Shown one piece after another: positions 44,601-56,215 of a stretch of 64,000 nt of DNA. The notes beneath the pieces are model-generated. The model searched no databases. It was not told the DNA's origin and was given only the letters and a program-made list of their open reading frames with translations. Position 1 is the stretch's first letter; the number at the start of each line of letters is the position of its first letter. The position numbers and the translations under genes were made by a program. The DNA comes from Neostapfia colusana (taxonomy: Eukaryota; Streptophyta; Magnoliopsida; Poales; Poaceae), in NCBI GenBank assembly GCA_030760725.1, contig JASWHV010000007.1:27047324-27111323 (forward strand), in the 5' to 3' direction.

Positions 44601-45706
44601 AAAAATGAGACTAGGCAGGGGCTAGGGCGCAGCAAGAGTGAGTCTTGTGTGCGCAGCCCTGCCCGTGTCGATTGAGGACCGATCCGTGTGCGGCCCTGCT
44701 GAACAAGTGTTGAACGTACCGAAGGCATATCGGATATATGGGCCCCGATAAACCGATGTAGCCTAAACCTCCGGGCGTCGAGGCATAGCACACCGATTTA
44801 TAGGTGTAGGTTGAGGGCAGCAAGGTGGAAATCTGCCAACGGGCATAGAGAGATGCTCCGTGTGGGGAACCTCCTGCTCGTTTCGGTGCGACCGGTTCGA
44901 CGTTTGGGCTGTTGGGTGAAAGGTTGTCCCGTACGACATCGAGTGAGCGTGCTGTGCAGCTCCACGGGTGGGCGTACGTGACGTGCTCTTTGGGTTTTCC
45001 CTGCAGGTGTATATCGAGTCGATCCGCCGTCCCTCGCGGTGACGAGTACTGTTTGTTCACTGCGTCGTAACGTAGACTAATGGATGAAATATGTTGATTC
45101 AATAATACTGATTGATATAATTGTATTGCTACTTGTGTGCCACCAAATATTGCTTACTAAATTTCAGATTTCATGAACTGTTAACTCGTTGCTAAAAGAT
45201 GAACTAAGGATGAACTTGTAGGCGTGTCGTTTTGGCTGAAATGTTACTAACCTATGTCTTGGTATACCTCATGTAGAGTTTCATGCTTAGGTGAGTCGGT
45301 TAAGCCTTGCTGAGCCTTTGTGCTCACGGTTGCTGCTTAAGTGTTTTTCAGGTGAGGAGCCACCCACGGACTCGGAGTACGAGTCCACCGGCGAGGGTTA
45401 CCCTCCGTCGGGGACCACGGCTGAGTGGGAGCCGTACACGCCACGCTGAGCTGAGACGTGCAGCTAGTGTGGGTTGCCCTAGGGCTGGGCAACCGACTTT
45501 TGCTAAATAGGCGGGCGTGAGTTGTTTAGTGTAGTCTTCCGCTGTGTAATAGAACAATAATTGTAACCGAAGTTTGTACTTATTTGTACAGTTTCAGCTG
45601 TTTTTCCCATGTAATATATTGTGTTCTTATGACGTGTGCTGTCGGGTGTCGCATCGCGCGGCACCACCCTCTGCGATCCTGGATGAGCGGATCCCGGTCC
45701 GCCACA
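41652..45706 (+). repeat. R7 5' LTR (4055 bp)
   Basis: It starts TGTAAAAGCCCAAG and ends GGTCCGCCACA. A GC-rich gene-like island lies at about 42180-43330, an AT-rich part with short repeats at 43380-44240, and an exon-like pair at 44246-44323 and 45352-45449. A long block around 44650-44900 is highly similar to R8 (about 61440-61630, opposite strand). ORFs here recur in the 3' copy only because the LTR is duplicated. Confidence 0.96.
44246..45449 (+). other. putative spliced mini-ORF in R7 5' LTR (two exons)
   Basis: Exon A (44246-44323) follows ACGTGTAG. In its second-phase frame it is open and acidic (VEEETPEVLDFLLPDEKL), ending CAACAAG|GCAAGC. Exon B (45352-45449) follows TTTTTCAG and continues in phase with Glu/Pro/Ser/Tyr-rich residues (EEPPTDSEYESTGEGYPP) to TGA at 45447-45449. 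The donor is the same GC type and the same phase as in families 1 and 2, but the peptide is unrelated in sequence. In the 3' LTR copy a G to T change makes TAG at 55927-55929. Confidence 0.45.
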
Positions 45707-45709
45707 GCC

Positions 45710-45723
45710 TGGTATCAGAGCTG
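45710..45723 (+). other. R7 primer-binding site (tRNA-Met)
   Basis: TGGTATCAGAGCTG lies three bases after the LTR end. The last bases deviate from the usual GAGCCA, as they also do in R4 (GAGCCGCA). Confidence 0.9.
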
Positions 45724-47549
45724 CAGTGGGGATAGCACAGTACTAAAGGACTGCATTATGGGAAAAACTTAGGTATACGGTGAGGATTCGGTAGTTGCCC
45801 AAGTAAGGACTATATTAGCATAGTTACTTAACGTGGCAAAGACTAACTTATGTGTTATAATTCTGAATTTCAATTATGTAACGATGCACCTACGCTCTGG
45901 TAAGTATGGTAAGGAACGCCACCGAAAGCGGTTCAATTTCGGTTAGCTCCCCCTGACGAGGAACGTGGCTCAGGGATAGTCTCACAGCTTGGTGTGAGAT
46001 GTCAATATGAATCTCTTGGACTCTTCATGTCCCTGAGTTCATATGAAACGCTGATCCCTAGCGTGCATTAGGCAAGTAAGCGGAGACCCCATCGCGTGGT
46101 CAGTAACGCGAGAGTGTGTTCGTCTGGAAGTAGCCCAGGAGGACATACGCAGCGCTTGCCATCGGTGTGCCCTGCAGGACAGTAGGTGGTATCTGTTGGG
46201 TTGATAACATTCCCAACCGTGACGACCCGTTCATGACATACTCGGGTTCCCCGTCGTGTGGTGTTGAAACACGATCACGTGCCTTGAGACGTGACTTAGC
46301 TCAAGGACGGCCGTATGACAATGATACGGACGTTTGTATCTACTTTTAAATATGGAACTGCCTGAAATGAACAACAGTTGGGTGCACCATCATTGTGTGG
46401 TCTTCTGCAGGTACTAACCACGTATGTATCCGTGTAGAAAACGTGTGCGAGAGACCGTTTAGTGCCACACTTGAGACGTATATGCCGGTATGATCCGGTT
46501 AGGATTTTCTTTTGTGAGGAACGTAGTACCGAGATATTGTAGGCATATGCATGAGAATAATGCTAACAAAGAATTAAAATCATTAGGTTCAACAATTAAG
46601 ACCCTGGGTGGGTATAAGAATGGGATAGTGGACCAGGATAGCTAATGGGATGAAAAACAGAGTGCTCTGTTTTGGGCAGCACGTTTGCTGATCTTCAACA
46701 GGGCATAACCCACCGGTCTTTTAGCCCAGAGGGGTGTGCTATATAGCTCTGGAAAGGTATTTAAGTACTCTACAACTTTGCTGTAGACTTCCAGAGCTGA
46801 AACTCACCTTAAGATGGCTAAAAGCCCAGAGAAATGTAAACTGTCCAAAACCAGGGCAGAGTAAAACATCCTCGGAACTAATCTGTTTTTTCAAATATAA
46901 CTCCCAGTAGAAAAATCTAAAATTGTCATATAATACACGCTTAGAAAGAGTAGAAGATGTGTGACATCTTTGCAATTCAAAGTTTCTGAAGTTTCAGCAC
47001 AGATATTAGGGGAAATTAGGGTTGAAGACAGCCACTTCCAAGGGAGGTGCTGTTAAAATTCTTCCAGAAATTCTGCTGACTTTGAATTAGCATAACTTTT
47101 TAGCCAAATCTGATCTGGGGGCAAATGCATACTCGTTGGAAAGATACTAAAGTTAACTTTAACTTTGGTATTCAACTTGAGTCATGAAAATGCACAGAAC
47201 CAGATCAAAGCTTGGGATAGGTAGAAACTGGTCATTCTGACAGAAGAATGACAGTTGAGCTCATTGGAGAGGGTGTTGTACCCTAAGGGTGTGATATGTG
47301 ATGACAACGCGATAGTAATGTCTCGTAGTGACCAAACCTAGTTATGTTGAGCTTCCAAAGTGGAGGTTCATCAAGTTGGATTAAACTAGCTGGTGTTTGG
47401 TCTGGTAATGGTGTAGCTTGTGCAAAGTTATTACATTATCGGCTTACGAGATATATCGCATGTTTTTGTTGTCATAATATTTTTACGCCCATTATAATGG
47501 AACTGCATGCAAGTGTTGCGGGACTGATGTTATTGTCGTATGATTGCAG
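45724..47549 (+). other. R7 leader (1.8 kb), no gene
   Basis: The leader has no convincing ORF. A block at about 45880-46360 is conserved with the R4 leader. It ends with TTATTGTCGTATGATTGCAG directly before the gag ATG, a good acceptor-like sequence. Confidence 0.75.
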
Positions 47550-50500
47550 ATGGTTCGCACTAGGACCACGCACGAGGTAGGTGGCTCTAGCCAAGGGGGA
47601 GGCGATGACTCCCAGCCACCGGCCTACGACAGCACCCCGCAGCAGCAGCCACCACCGCCGCCTCCGCTTACTCTAGCGGATGTGATAGCGGCATTGGTGG
47701 GAGGTCGTGAGGAGCAGACCGACCTGCTCCGCACGATCGTGTAGAATACGTCCCAGGCGGGAGGACGTCAAGAGCGAGGGCCTCGTGAGCCCCGCAAAGT
47801 GTCGTACTCGGATTTCATGAGTACGCACCCTCCAGTGTTTACCGAAGCTGAAGAACCACTGGAGGCAGACAACTGGCTGTGGACTATCGAGTCCAAGTTC
47901 GGGCTGCTCCAGTGTACGGAGCGGCAGAAGGCGCTGTTCGCAGCACAGCAGCTCCACGGTGCCGCTGGTGCGTGGTGGGCGAATTATGTCGCCTCACGTC
48001 CGGCTGGCCATGCCGTGGAATGGCAAGAGTTCCGGGAGGCGTTCCGCGCCTATCACATCCCTCCCGGAATAATGAAGAGAAAGTTCCAAGAATTTTTGGA
48101 ACTGAAGCAGGGCGGGAGGAGTGCCCACGACTACTCCCGTGCCTTCAACCATCTGGCGCAGTATGCGTCAGACTACATCTCCACGGAGGAGAGGAAGAGG
48201 GAGCACTTCTATCGGGGGTTGCACCCCGAAATGAAGACCCACCTCGTACAATGGAACCGCGGCACATTCAACGACCTAGTCAATGCCGCCATCATGCAAG
48301 AGGACGCTCAGCGGGAGTTAGCAGCTGAGCAGAGGAAGCGCAGCGCTCCACCTAGCAGCGGTGGGAGTGGCGCTCCCCAGAAATACCGTATGGTGTATCG
48401 GACACCATCCGGGCAGCAGTGGCGTCCACCGGCGCGACCTCAGCAGTTCGGGGGACGTTCGTTCCAAGCACCCCCGTTCCGTCCGCCGATGCCACCACCA
48501 AGACAGCAGCAGCAGCAGACGGTACCCCGGGCGTTTCCACCGCCACAACGCGCCCCGGGTTTCCGCCCACCGATTAGCGGGGGACCGCCCCGTTTCACCT
48601 GCTTCACATGTGGCCAGGCGGGCCACTTTGCGAAGGACTGTCCCCAGGGGCAGCAGAGCAGCGGGCAAGCCCAGTTCCAGGGCGGTGCTCGAGGCCGACC
48701 TCCGGTGAAGAAGGTTGGTCAGCGGACTGGAGGCGTCCGCAACCTCGACAATGAGGACGCCCCCGAGGGAGACAACGTGCTGGCGGGTACGTTTACTCTC
48801 AACAATCAAGCCATCGTCATATTATTTGATTCTGGTGCAACCCACAGCTTTATAAGTGCATCCTACGTGGCTAAACATCAATTGCAAGTCTTCCCAACCG
48901 ACTGCACTTATATGATATGCTCACCGGGAGGGAAGATTTCAGCTAATATGATGATTCCAAAGGCACCTCTGTGCTTAGGTGGGAAGCTATATCCCACCAC
49001 CTTGATAATCCTTATGGGACAAAAGATTGATGCAATCTTAGGGATGTCATGGCTGCAATACCATGGCGCTGTCCTAGAGACTCGGACACGGACGGTTCAC
49101 TTAAATTCTCCATTTCACCGTCCGCATTCCATGGTGTTAGACACACCAGTCCGGGAAGTTTTAGCAATTAATAATGCTGAAGTTCTCAAGTTAAAAGACA
49201 TCCCCGTAGTCCGGGAGTATCCCGACGTGTTCCCGGACGATCTTCCGGGCATGCCACCTGAGCGGGATGTCGAGTTCAAGATTGAGCTCGCACCCGGGAC
49301 TACGCCCATATCACGGAGACCATACAAGATGGCTCCAAATGAGCTGGCGGAACTGAAAGAACAGCTCAATGATCTGTTGAGCAAGGGTTTCATTAGGCCG
49401 AGTTCCTCGCCTTGGGGATGCTCGGCGCTATTCGTGAAGAAAAAGGATGAGACCCTGAGGCTGTGTGTGGATTACCGGCCGCTCAACGCCGTCACCATCA
49501 AGAATAAGTATCCACTGCCCCGTATTGACATCTTGTTTGATCAACTGGTGGGGGCAAGTGTATTCTCAAAGATGGACCTTCGCTCTGGATATCACCAGAT
49601 CAAGATCCGGGCGGAGGATATCCCGAAGACGGCGTTCTCGACGAGATACGGCTTATACGAATATCTCGTCATGTCCTTTGGTCTCACAAATGCTCCAGCC
49701 CATTTCATGTATCTCATGAACTCGGTGTTCATGCCGGAGCTGGACAAGTTCGTGGTAGTGTTCATCGACGACATCTTGGTTTACTCCAAGACCGAAGCTG
49801 AACATACCGAACACTTGCGGATCGTTCTTCAACGATTGCGAGACAACAAACTCTATGCCAAGTTCAGCAAATGCGAATTTTGGATCAGCCAAGTGCCGTT
49901 CTTGGGACATATCATCTCAGCTGAAGGCATCGCGGTTGACCCAAGCAAAATAGAGCAAGTGTTGAAATGGAAAGCTCCCACTTCAGTCCATGAAGTCAGA
50001 AGCTTCCTCGGGTTAGCGGGGTACTACCGGAGATTCATTCCAAGTTTCTCCAAGCTCGCTAAGCCGATGACAGAGTTGCTGAAGAAAGGGACAAAATATG
50101 TTTGGAACACGGCGTGTGAAGAAGCGTTCCGAACACTGGTGAAGCATCTCACAACAGCCCCGGTATTAGCTCAGCCGGATACAACAAAGCCCTTCGACGT
50201 GTATTGTGACGCGTCCGGTATTGGGCTCGGCTGCGTGTTGATGCAGGAAGGACGTGTGGTCGCTTATGGCTCACGCCAACTTCGGAACCATGAGCAGCAC
50301 TACCCGACTCACGATCTTGAACTTGCTGCCGTGGTGTTGGCGCTGAAAATGTGGAGGCACTACCTCCTGGGGAACTTGGTGCATCTCTACACCGACCACA
50401 AGAGCTTGAAATACATTTTCACCCAGAAGGAGCTGAACATGAGGCAGAGGAGGTGGTTAGAACTGATCAAAGATTATGAGATTGAGATCCATTACCACCC

Positions 50501-52082
50501 CGGCAAGGCGAATGTGGTTGCCGACGCGCTGAGTCGGAAATCGCATGTCCATCACCTCACCATTACACCGGTGGAGGAGGAAGAGCCAAGTTTATACTTG
50601 GTTCCTTATGGATCGCTGTACAACCTTGCCCTCATCCCTACTATTAGGGAGGACATCATTGCAGCTCAGAAAACGGATAAAGGCATGGCACATCTCCGAA
50701 GACGGATAGACAATGGAGAAATTAAATGTTTCCGGAAGGATGATGAGGGGACGCTGTGGTTCAAAGACCGCATAGTCGTACCCCGAGATATGGAGTTGAG
50801 GAAAAAGATCCTCGATGAAGCTCACTTGTCCAAATACTCCATTCATCCGGGCAGCAACAAAATGTACCAAGATTTGAAGAAGAAATTTTGGTGGACACGG
50901 ATGAAGCGGGAAGTAGCTAAGTACGTATCCGAGTGCGATACGTGTAGACGAGTGAAAGCTGATCACATGAAGAAATCAGGGCTGTTGCAACCCCTGAAGA
51001 TCCCGGCATGGAAATGGGAAGATGTGAGCATGGATTTCATTGTGGGATTACCCCTAACAGCCAACAAGCATGATTCCATATGGGTAATCGTTGATCGGTT
51101 AACCAAGACGGCTCACTTCATTCCGGTGAATACACGTTACAATGCCGGCAAATATGCGGAGCTATACATAGCAAAGATTCTATGCCTATACGGGATACCC
51201 AAGACCATTGTCTCAGATCGAGGTGCATTATTTGTATCTCGCTTTTGGGAGCAGCTACACGCTGCATTGGGTACTAAGTTGATCAGGAGCTCCGCCTATC
51301 ACCCTCAGACAGATGGTCAGACAGAAAGGGTGAATCAAGTCCTGGAAGACATGTTGAGAGCATGTGCCATCCACCATGGTAGGAACTGGGATGATCACCT
51401 ACCATTGGCGGAATTCTCGTACAACAACGGTTATCAGGCGAGTATCAAAATGGCACCCTATGAAGCTCTCTACGGTCGTAAATGCCGCACCCCATTAAAT
51501 TGGTGCGAGTCCGGTGAAAGGGTCACATTCGGGGTTGATGTGGTGAACGACGCCGAGGAGCGCGTTCGGACAATTCAAGCCAATTTGAAGGCCGCTCAAT
51601 CCCGACAGAAGAGCTACGCTGATAAGAGGCGTAGGCCGTTGCACTTTGACGTTGGGGAACACGTGTACCTCCGCGTATCTCCAATGAAGGGCGTGCACCG
51701 ATTCGGTGTGAAGGGGAAGCTCGCTCCCCGTTTCATTGGACCCTACGCTATCACCGAGAAGTGTGGACCAGCAGCGTATCGATTGGAGCTACCGGCATCT
51801 CTGGCTGGTGTCCATGATATTTTCCATGTTTCGCAACTGCGAAAATGCTTGAAGTATACAACTGCTGTTCCTACCGAAGACATCGGCGAGCTGAAGCCGG
51901 ATTTAACATATGATGAATATCCGGTGGGAATTCTTGATGAGAAAGCCAGGACCACGCGTAGCAGAACGTTGTGGTTCTACAAAATACTCTGGAGTAACCA
52001 CACCGCCGAGGAAGCGACGTGGGAGAGCGAGGAGTTCCTTCGCTCAAATTACCCGGAGTTCTTGGCTTCTCAACACGGGTAA
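47550..52082 (+). CDS. gag-pol: R7 gag-pol polyprotein, one in-frame TAG, otherwise open
   Basis: This single frame encodes all element proteins. The ATG at 47550 ([12 protein letters not shown]) follows NTTGCAG. TAG at 47742-47744, 65 codons in, is the only stop and looks like a CAG to TAG change. Domains: gag core (about 47800-48330), Gln/Pro-rich linker, zinc knuckle [14 protein letters not shown] (48600-48641), protease DSGAT (48828), RT with FIDD (49764-49772), RNase H YCDASG (about 50204), integrase zinc finger H-H-C-C (about 50817-50950), core D-D-E (MDF about 51032, SDRG about 51216, LEDM 51345) and a chromodomain-like tail with EEATWESEE (about 51897-52060). All catalytic motifs are present. 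Gag and pol are fused without a frameshift, as usual for this clade. I call it CDS because the break is one transition; translation downstream would need readthrough or a start near 47799. Confidence 0.93.
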
Positions 52083-52135
52083 GTCCCTATTACATCGCTA
52101 TCTCTTCTTTTATAATCTCGGGACGAGATTCTTTT

Positions 52136-52148
52136 AAGGGGGGAGGGA
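52136..52148 (+). other. R7 polypurine tract
   Basis: AAGGGGGGAGGGA lies immediately upstream of the 3' LTR. Confidence 0.94.
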
Positions 52149-55100
52149 TGTAAAAGCCCAAGAAAAGGGACTTGTTAAAAAACTTTTCTGCATCTCACAA
52201 CACCACAATTTTCATTGTGGACACCTTAGGAAATGTTGTGAAAAGCATGTAACCTCCATCAAAAGAGTGATTAGAGGGGAGAGTCTTCACTTTCACAAAG
52301 TAGGGTTTATACACATATGATCACACAATGAGGAATCCAAAACTGTTGTGTCCAAACTATTGTTTGCAGCAGCTAACGCAAGGATCAAGTGGCATATTTG
52401 GATTCCTTAGGTCCAAATTAGTGGGGAGGCAAAGTTTCATTAATTTTTGAAAAGTCTTGCTACCCATTTTTCCAAAGGAAGTCAAATGTGCAAAGAATTC
52501 AAATGAATATTTGAATTTGCATGGAATTTGTCCAAACTTGTCAAATGAGCTCAGTTTCCAATTTTCAAACAATTGGGTTGGATAATTGTCAAACTTTGGA
52601 GATATTTTGAGGAAAAGAGGTACTGAGCTGTGGGGCCCACATGTCATAGGAATGAGTATACTTAACACTTAAGTTTCTCTCTGGTCTTCACTCCACCGAG
52701 GTGTAACCCCGGGGCGACACCGAGCGGCCGCCCCCGTCGACCGAGGCTCCACCTCCTGCTCCCATTTCGCGCTGGCCTGCTCCTTACCCCGGAAACCGGC
52801 TGCAACACGTTGCCATCTTCGCTTTGATCGCGCGCTAGCTGTTCTTCCCACGCGCAAACAGCAATCGGCGCTCACCGCCGCACTCCTTTCTCCCCGATCG
52901 CCGGCCTCAACCAAACCTCGGTTGTGCGCACCGGCAGTACAGAAAAGCAGCGCCTGTGCCTGCTCTACCACACCAGCCCCGCAACCCCAAAGGCCCTAGC
53001 CTGTGACGCGCACAATTCGGCAAACGGCGCCGAGAAAACAGAGCTGTCCGGCGGAGAACCGAAGCTGGTCTCACGTGGACAGACCCACCCAGAGCTTCTC
53101 AGGCCCGAGCTAGAGCACCCTCGGATGCGCTGGGAGCCCCTGATGCTCGTCCCCGAGGCTCAAGCCATGAGATGATCTACCAGGCTTGAATTTGGGAAAA
53201 GATCGCCGTCGGGCACCATCCGACCTTCTGATACGGTAATACCAAATTCGATCGTCCCTCTCGTTTTAGGCCGTGAAACCTTGCACAAAGGACCGCCACT
53301 AACCGGCGATCAGTAGTCCTTCACAACCCTAGTTGGAAATATGCACGTAGACCGCATGAAATCCAGAATTTCCGACCTCAAACGCGGAGGAGGTTTCGGG
53401 TGCACGGTGAGACACCATTAGCCGCCGGTCCCGAGCAGTTTTGAGGCTAGGTCGAGCATCCCTTTGGTCCACTGGTGCTGTAGCGCCGTTCCACCGAGGT
53501 CTGGGCAGGCTAGGGTGACCGGGCGACGTTGCCGAACCGGTCCAGAGCCGCCGCACCGTGGCCAGCTAGGTTAGAGCCATCGCCGACCGGGGAAGAGTGT
53601 TCCATCGTGCTCAGCACGGGAAATTAGGCCCTAGCGGCGAGGGAGAGCTCGGGGGATGGCCGGGAGGCCGGAATCCGTCGATCTCCGGCGAGCCCGGCGG
53701 CGCGCAGGTGCGGGTGGCCGGAGGTAGAAGACGACCGGTGGGTCCCGCCCGTCAGCGACGGTTTTTCAAATATTTGATCAGCTGTGGCGCAGGGATCTGG
53801 TGTGGAGGCGCGGGAAATAACCTGTAGCCTCGTGTGGCTTGCCCCGACGCGTGACACCTGTCCCCGGACCCACAGCCAGTATTTGAACATTTTGGGGAAT
53901 TTCAGTTTTTAGTTCAAACTTTGAATAGCTACAACTTTGGGTAGGAGAATCCAAAAATTGTGAAACAAATTTCGTTGGATTCCTCTGATAGAGTACTATC
54001 CAAATGTAGAACCCAATTTGTATGAAACCCTTTAATTAATTCTGGAAAATTCTTTAAAACTTTTCAGCAAAAGAATTTTAGAGGGAGTTTGGTCCATCCA
54101 AAAATCCCCAAATTTTGCCAGAATGTTCTTTAGGGCATTAGTAAACCCCTGTAAAAGTTTCAGACCATTTGGAGTCGATTTGGTCAGAGCAATTCAAATT
54201 GGAAGGTGCTGTGTTCATTTGAATGCAGAAACATTTTTAGAGAATTTCCAAAACTTGGAAATTCAATTCTGGGCAAACCTTGACTCCAAAAATGCTAGGA
54301 AAATTCATGCAAACTCTATGAGCTATAATTGAAATTGTAGATCATTAAGTTGAGCATGAACAGGGGTATTACCTCAGAATAAATCCTTCCTTGCTGATTT
54401 GCCAAGAGAATTATTCTGAGCAAACCACTCCATGAAAAGTGCTAATGTTTGGTCCAGAGAGTTTCCTTGTGACAAGGAATTCACACAAAAATTCTCAGCT
54501 CCATTGGAGCTCTAGATCACCCCTGTCCTGTTTAACCACTTAAGGGATTAATGTGGAAAAGGGGGGAAAACCACTTAGCATTTAACCATGTGATTAAGTC
54601 CAAGCCAAACCACCAACACCAGTTCATCTTTAAATTCTTAAACAAAGTTCCAGGTGTTAGAGGCTGGTTATTAGAACTAATAGTAGAAGTCTTACTCAAA
54701 AATTCACATTTGCATCTAAATTAACATGTAGTATTTCATTAACGTGTAGCCGTTGAAGAAGAGACTCCGGAAGTGCTGGACTTCCTCCTTCCGGACGAAA
54801 AACTAACTCCGTACCAGCAGCAACAAGGCAAGCCCCGGTTTGCATTAACCCTTTTTAAAAGCTTTACTTTGTTTATATGGGTCATATGAAGTATGTATGT
54901 ACATTAGGTATAGGATGAATGAAACCCCACTTGCATAACCAAAGGTTCCTAAAAGAGTGAGGGTAGTGTCAAGGACCTCGAGTAGACAGGCTATGCTTAA
55001 TGATTCATAGGACTTCGGTACAAGTCGAGTAGATGGAATCTACTCGCGAGATAGGCATTGGGACACACGGGTTCGGTTGAGTGATGTGAGATCACTTTAG

Positions 55101-56210
55101 TAATAAAAATGAGACTAGGCAGGGGCTAGGGCGCAGCAAGAGTGAGTCTTGTGTGCGCAGCCCTGCCCGTGTCGATTGAGGACCGATCCGTGTGCGGCCC
55201 TGCTGAACAAGTGTTGAACGTACCGAAGGCATATCGGATATATGGGCCCCGATAAACCGATGTAGCCTAAACCTCCGGGCGTCGAGGCATAGCACACCGA
55301 TTTATAGGTGTAGGTTGAGGGCAGCAAGGTGGAAATCTGCCAACGGGCATAGAGAGATGCTCCGTGTGGGGAACCTCCTGCTCGTTTCGGTGCGACCGGT
55401 TCGACGTTTGGGCTGTTGGGTGAAAGGTTGTCCCGTACGACATCGAGTGAGCGTGCTGTGCAGCTCCACGGGTGGGCGTACGTGACGTGCTCTTTGGGTT
55501 TTCCCTGCAGGTGTATATCGAGTCGATTCGCCGTCCCTCGCGGTGACGAGTACTGTTTGTTCACTGCATCGTAACGTAGACTAATGGATGAAATATGTTG
55601 ATTCAATAATACTGATTGATATAATTGTATTGCTACTTGTGTGCCACCAAATATTGCTTACTAAATTTCAGATTTCATGAACTGTTAACTCGTTGCTAAA
55701 AGATGAACTAAGGATGAACTTGTAGGCGTGTCGTTTTGGCTGAAATGTTACTAACCTATGTCTTGGTATACCTCATGTAGAGTTTCATGCTTAGGTGAGT
55801 CGGTTAAGCCTTGCTGAGCCTTTGTGCTCACGGTTGCTGCTTAAGTGTTTTTCAGGTGAGGAGCCACCCACGGACTCGGAGTACGAGTCCACCGGCGAGG
55901 GTTACCCTCCGTCGGGGACCACGGCTTAGTGGGAGCCGTACACGCCGCGCTGAGCTGAGACGTGCAGCTAGTGTGGGTTGCCCTAGGGCTGGGCAACCGA
56001 CTTTTGCTAAATAGGCGGGCGTGAGTTGTTTAGTGTAGTCTTCCGATGTGTAATAGAACAATAATTGTAACCGAAGTTTGTACTTATTTGTACAGTTTCA
56101 GCTGTTTTTCCCATGTAATATATTGTGTTCTTATGACGTGTGCTGTCGGGTGTCGCATCGCGCGGCACCACCCTCTGCGATCCTGGATGAGCGGATCCCG
56201 GTCCGCCACA
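52149..56210 (+). repeat. R7 3' LTR (4062 bp)
   Basis: It is nearly identical to 41652-45706. The length difference comes from an 8-base insertion near 53662 (GAGGCCGG-like duplication) and the loss of one T near 53265. The exon-like pair is at 54750-54827 and from 55856, with a premature TAG at 55927. Confidence 0.96.
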
Positions 56211-56215
56211 GTGAT
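56211..56215. repeat. R7 target-site duplication, right copy
   Basis: GTGAT is identical to 41647-41651; R6 pol resumes directly after it. Confidence 0.96.

Larger units (their letters stand above)
41652..56210 (+). mobile_element. R7: young, nearly intact family-3 Ty3/gypsy chromovirus
   Basis: R7 is 14,559 bp with a perfect 5-bp target duplication, LTRs of 4055 and 4062 bp, a primer-binding site at 45710, a 1.8-kb leader, a single gag-pol frame (47550-52082) broken by one amber codon, and a polypurine tract at 52136-52148. By eye the LTRs differ at about 17-18 single sites plus an 8-base insertion (near 53662) and a one-base indel, under 0.5% substitution. It is the most recent large insertion visible. 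Confidence 0.97.

Noticed and set aside
46167..46349. 60-aa ORF in the R7 leader similar to one in R4 (24860-25063)
   Set aside because: No ATG start, and differences are mostly amino-acid changing, so conservation is at the nucleotide level.
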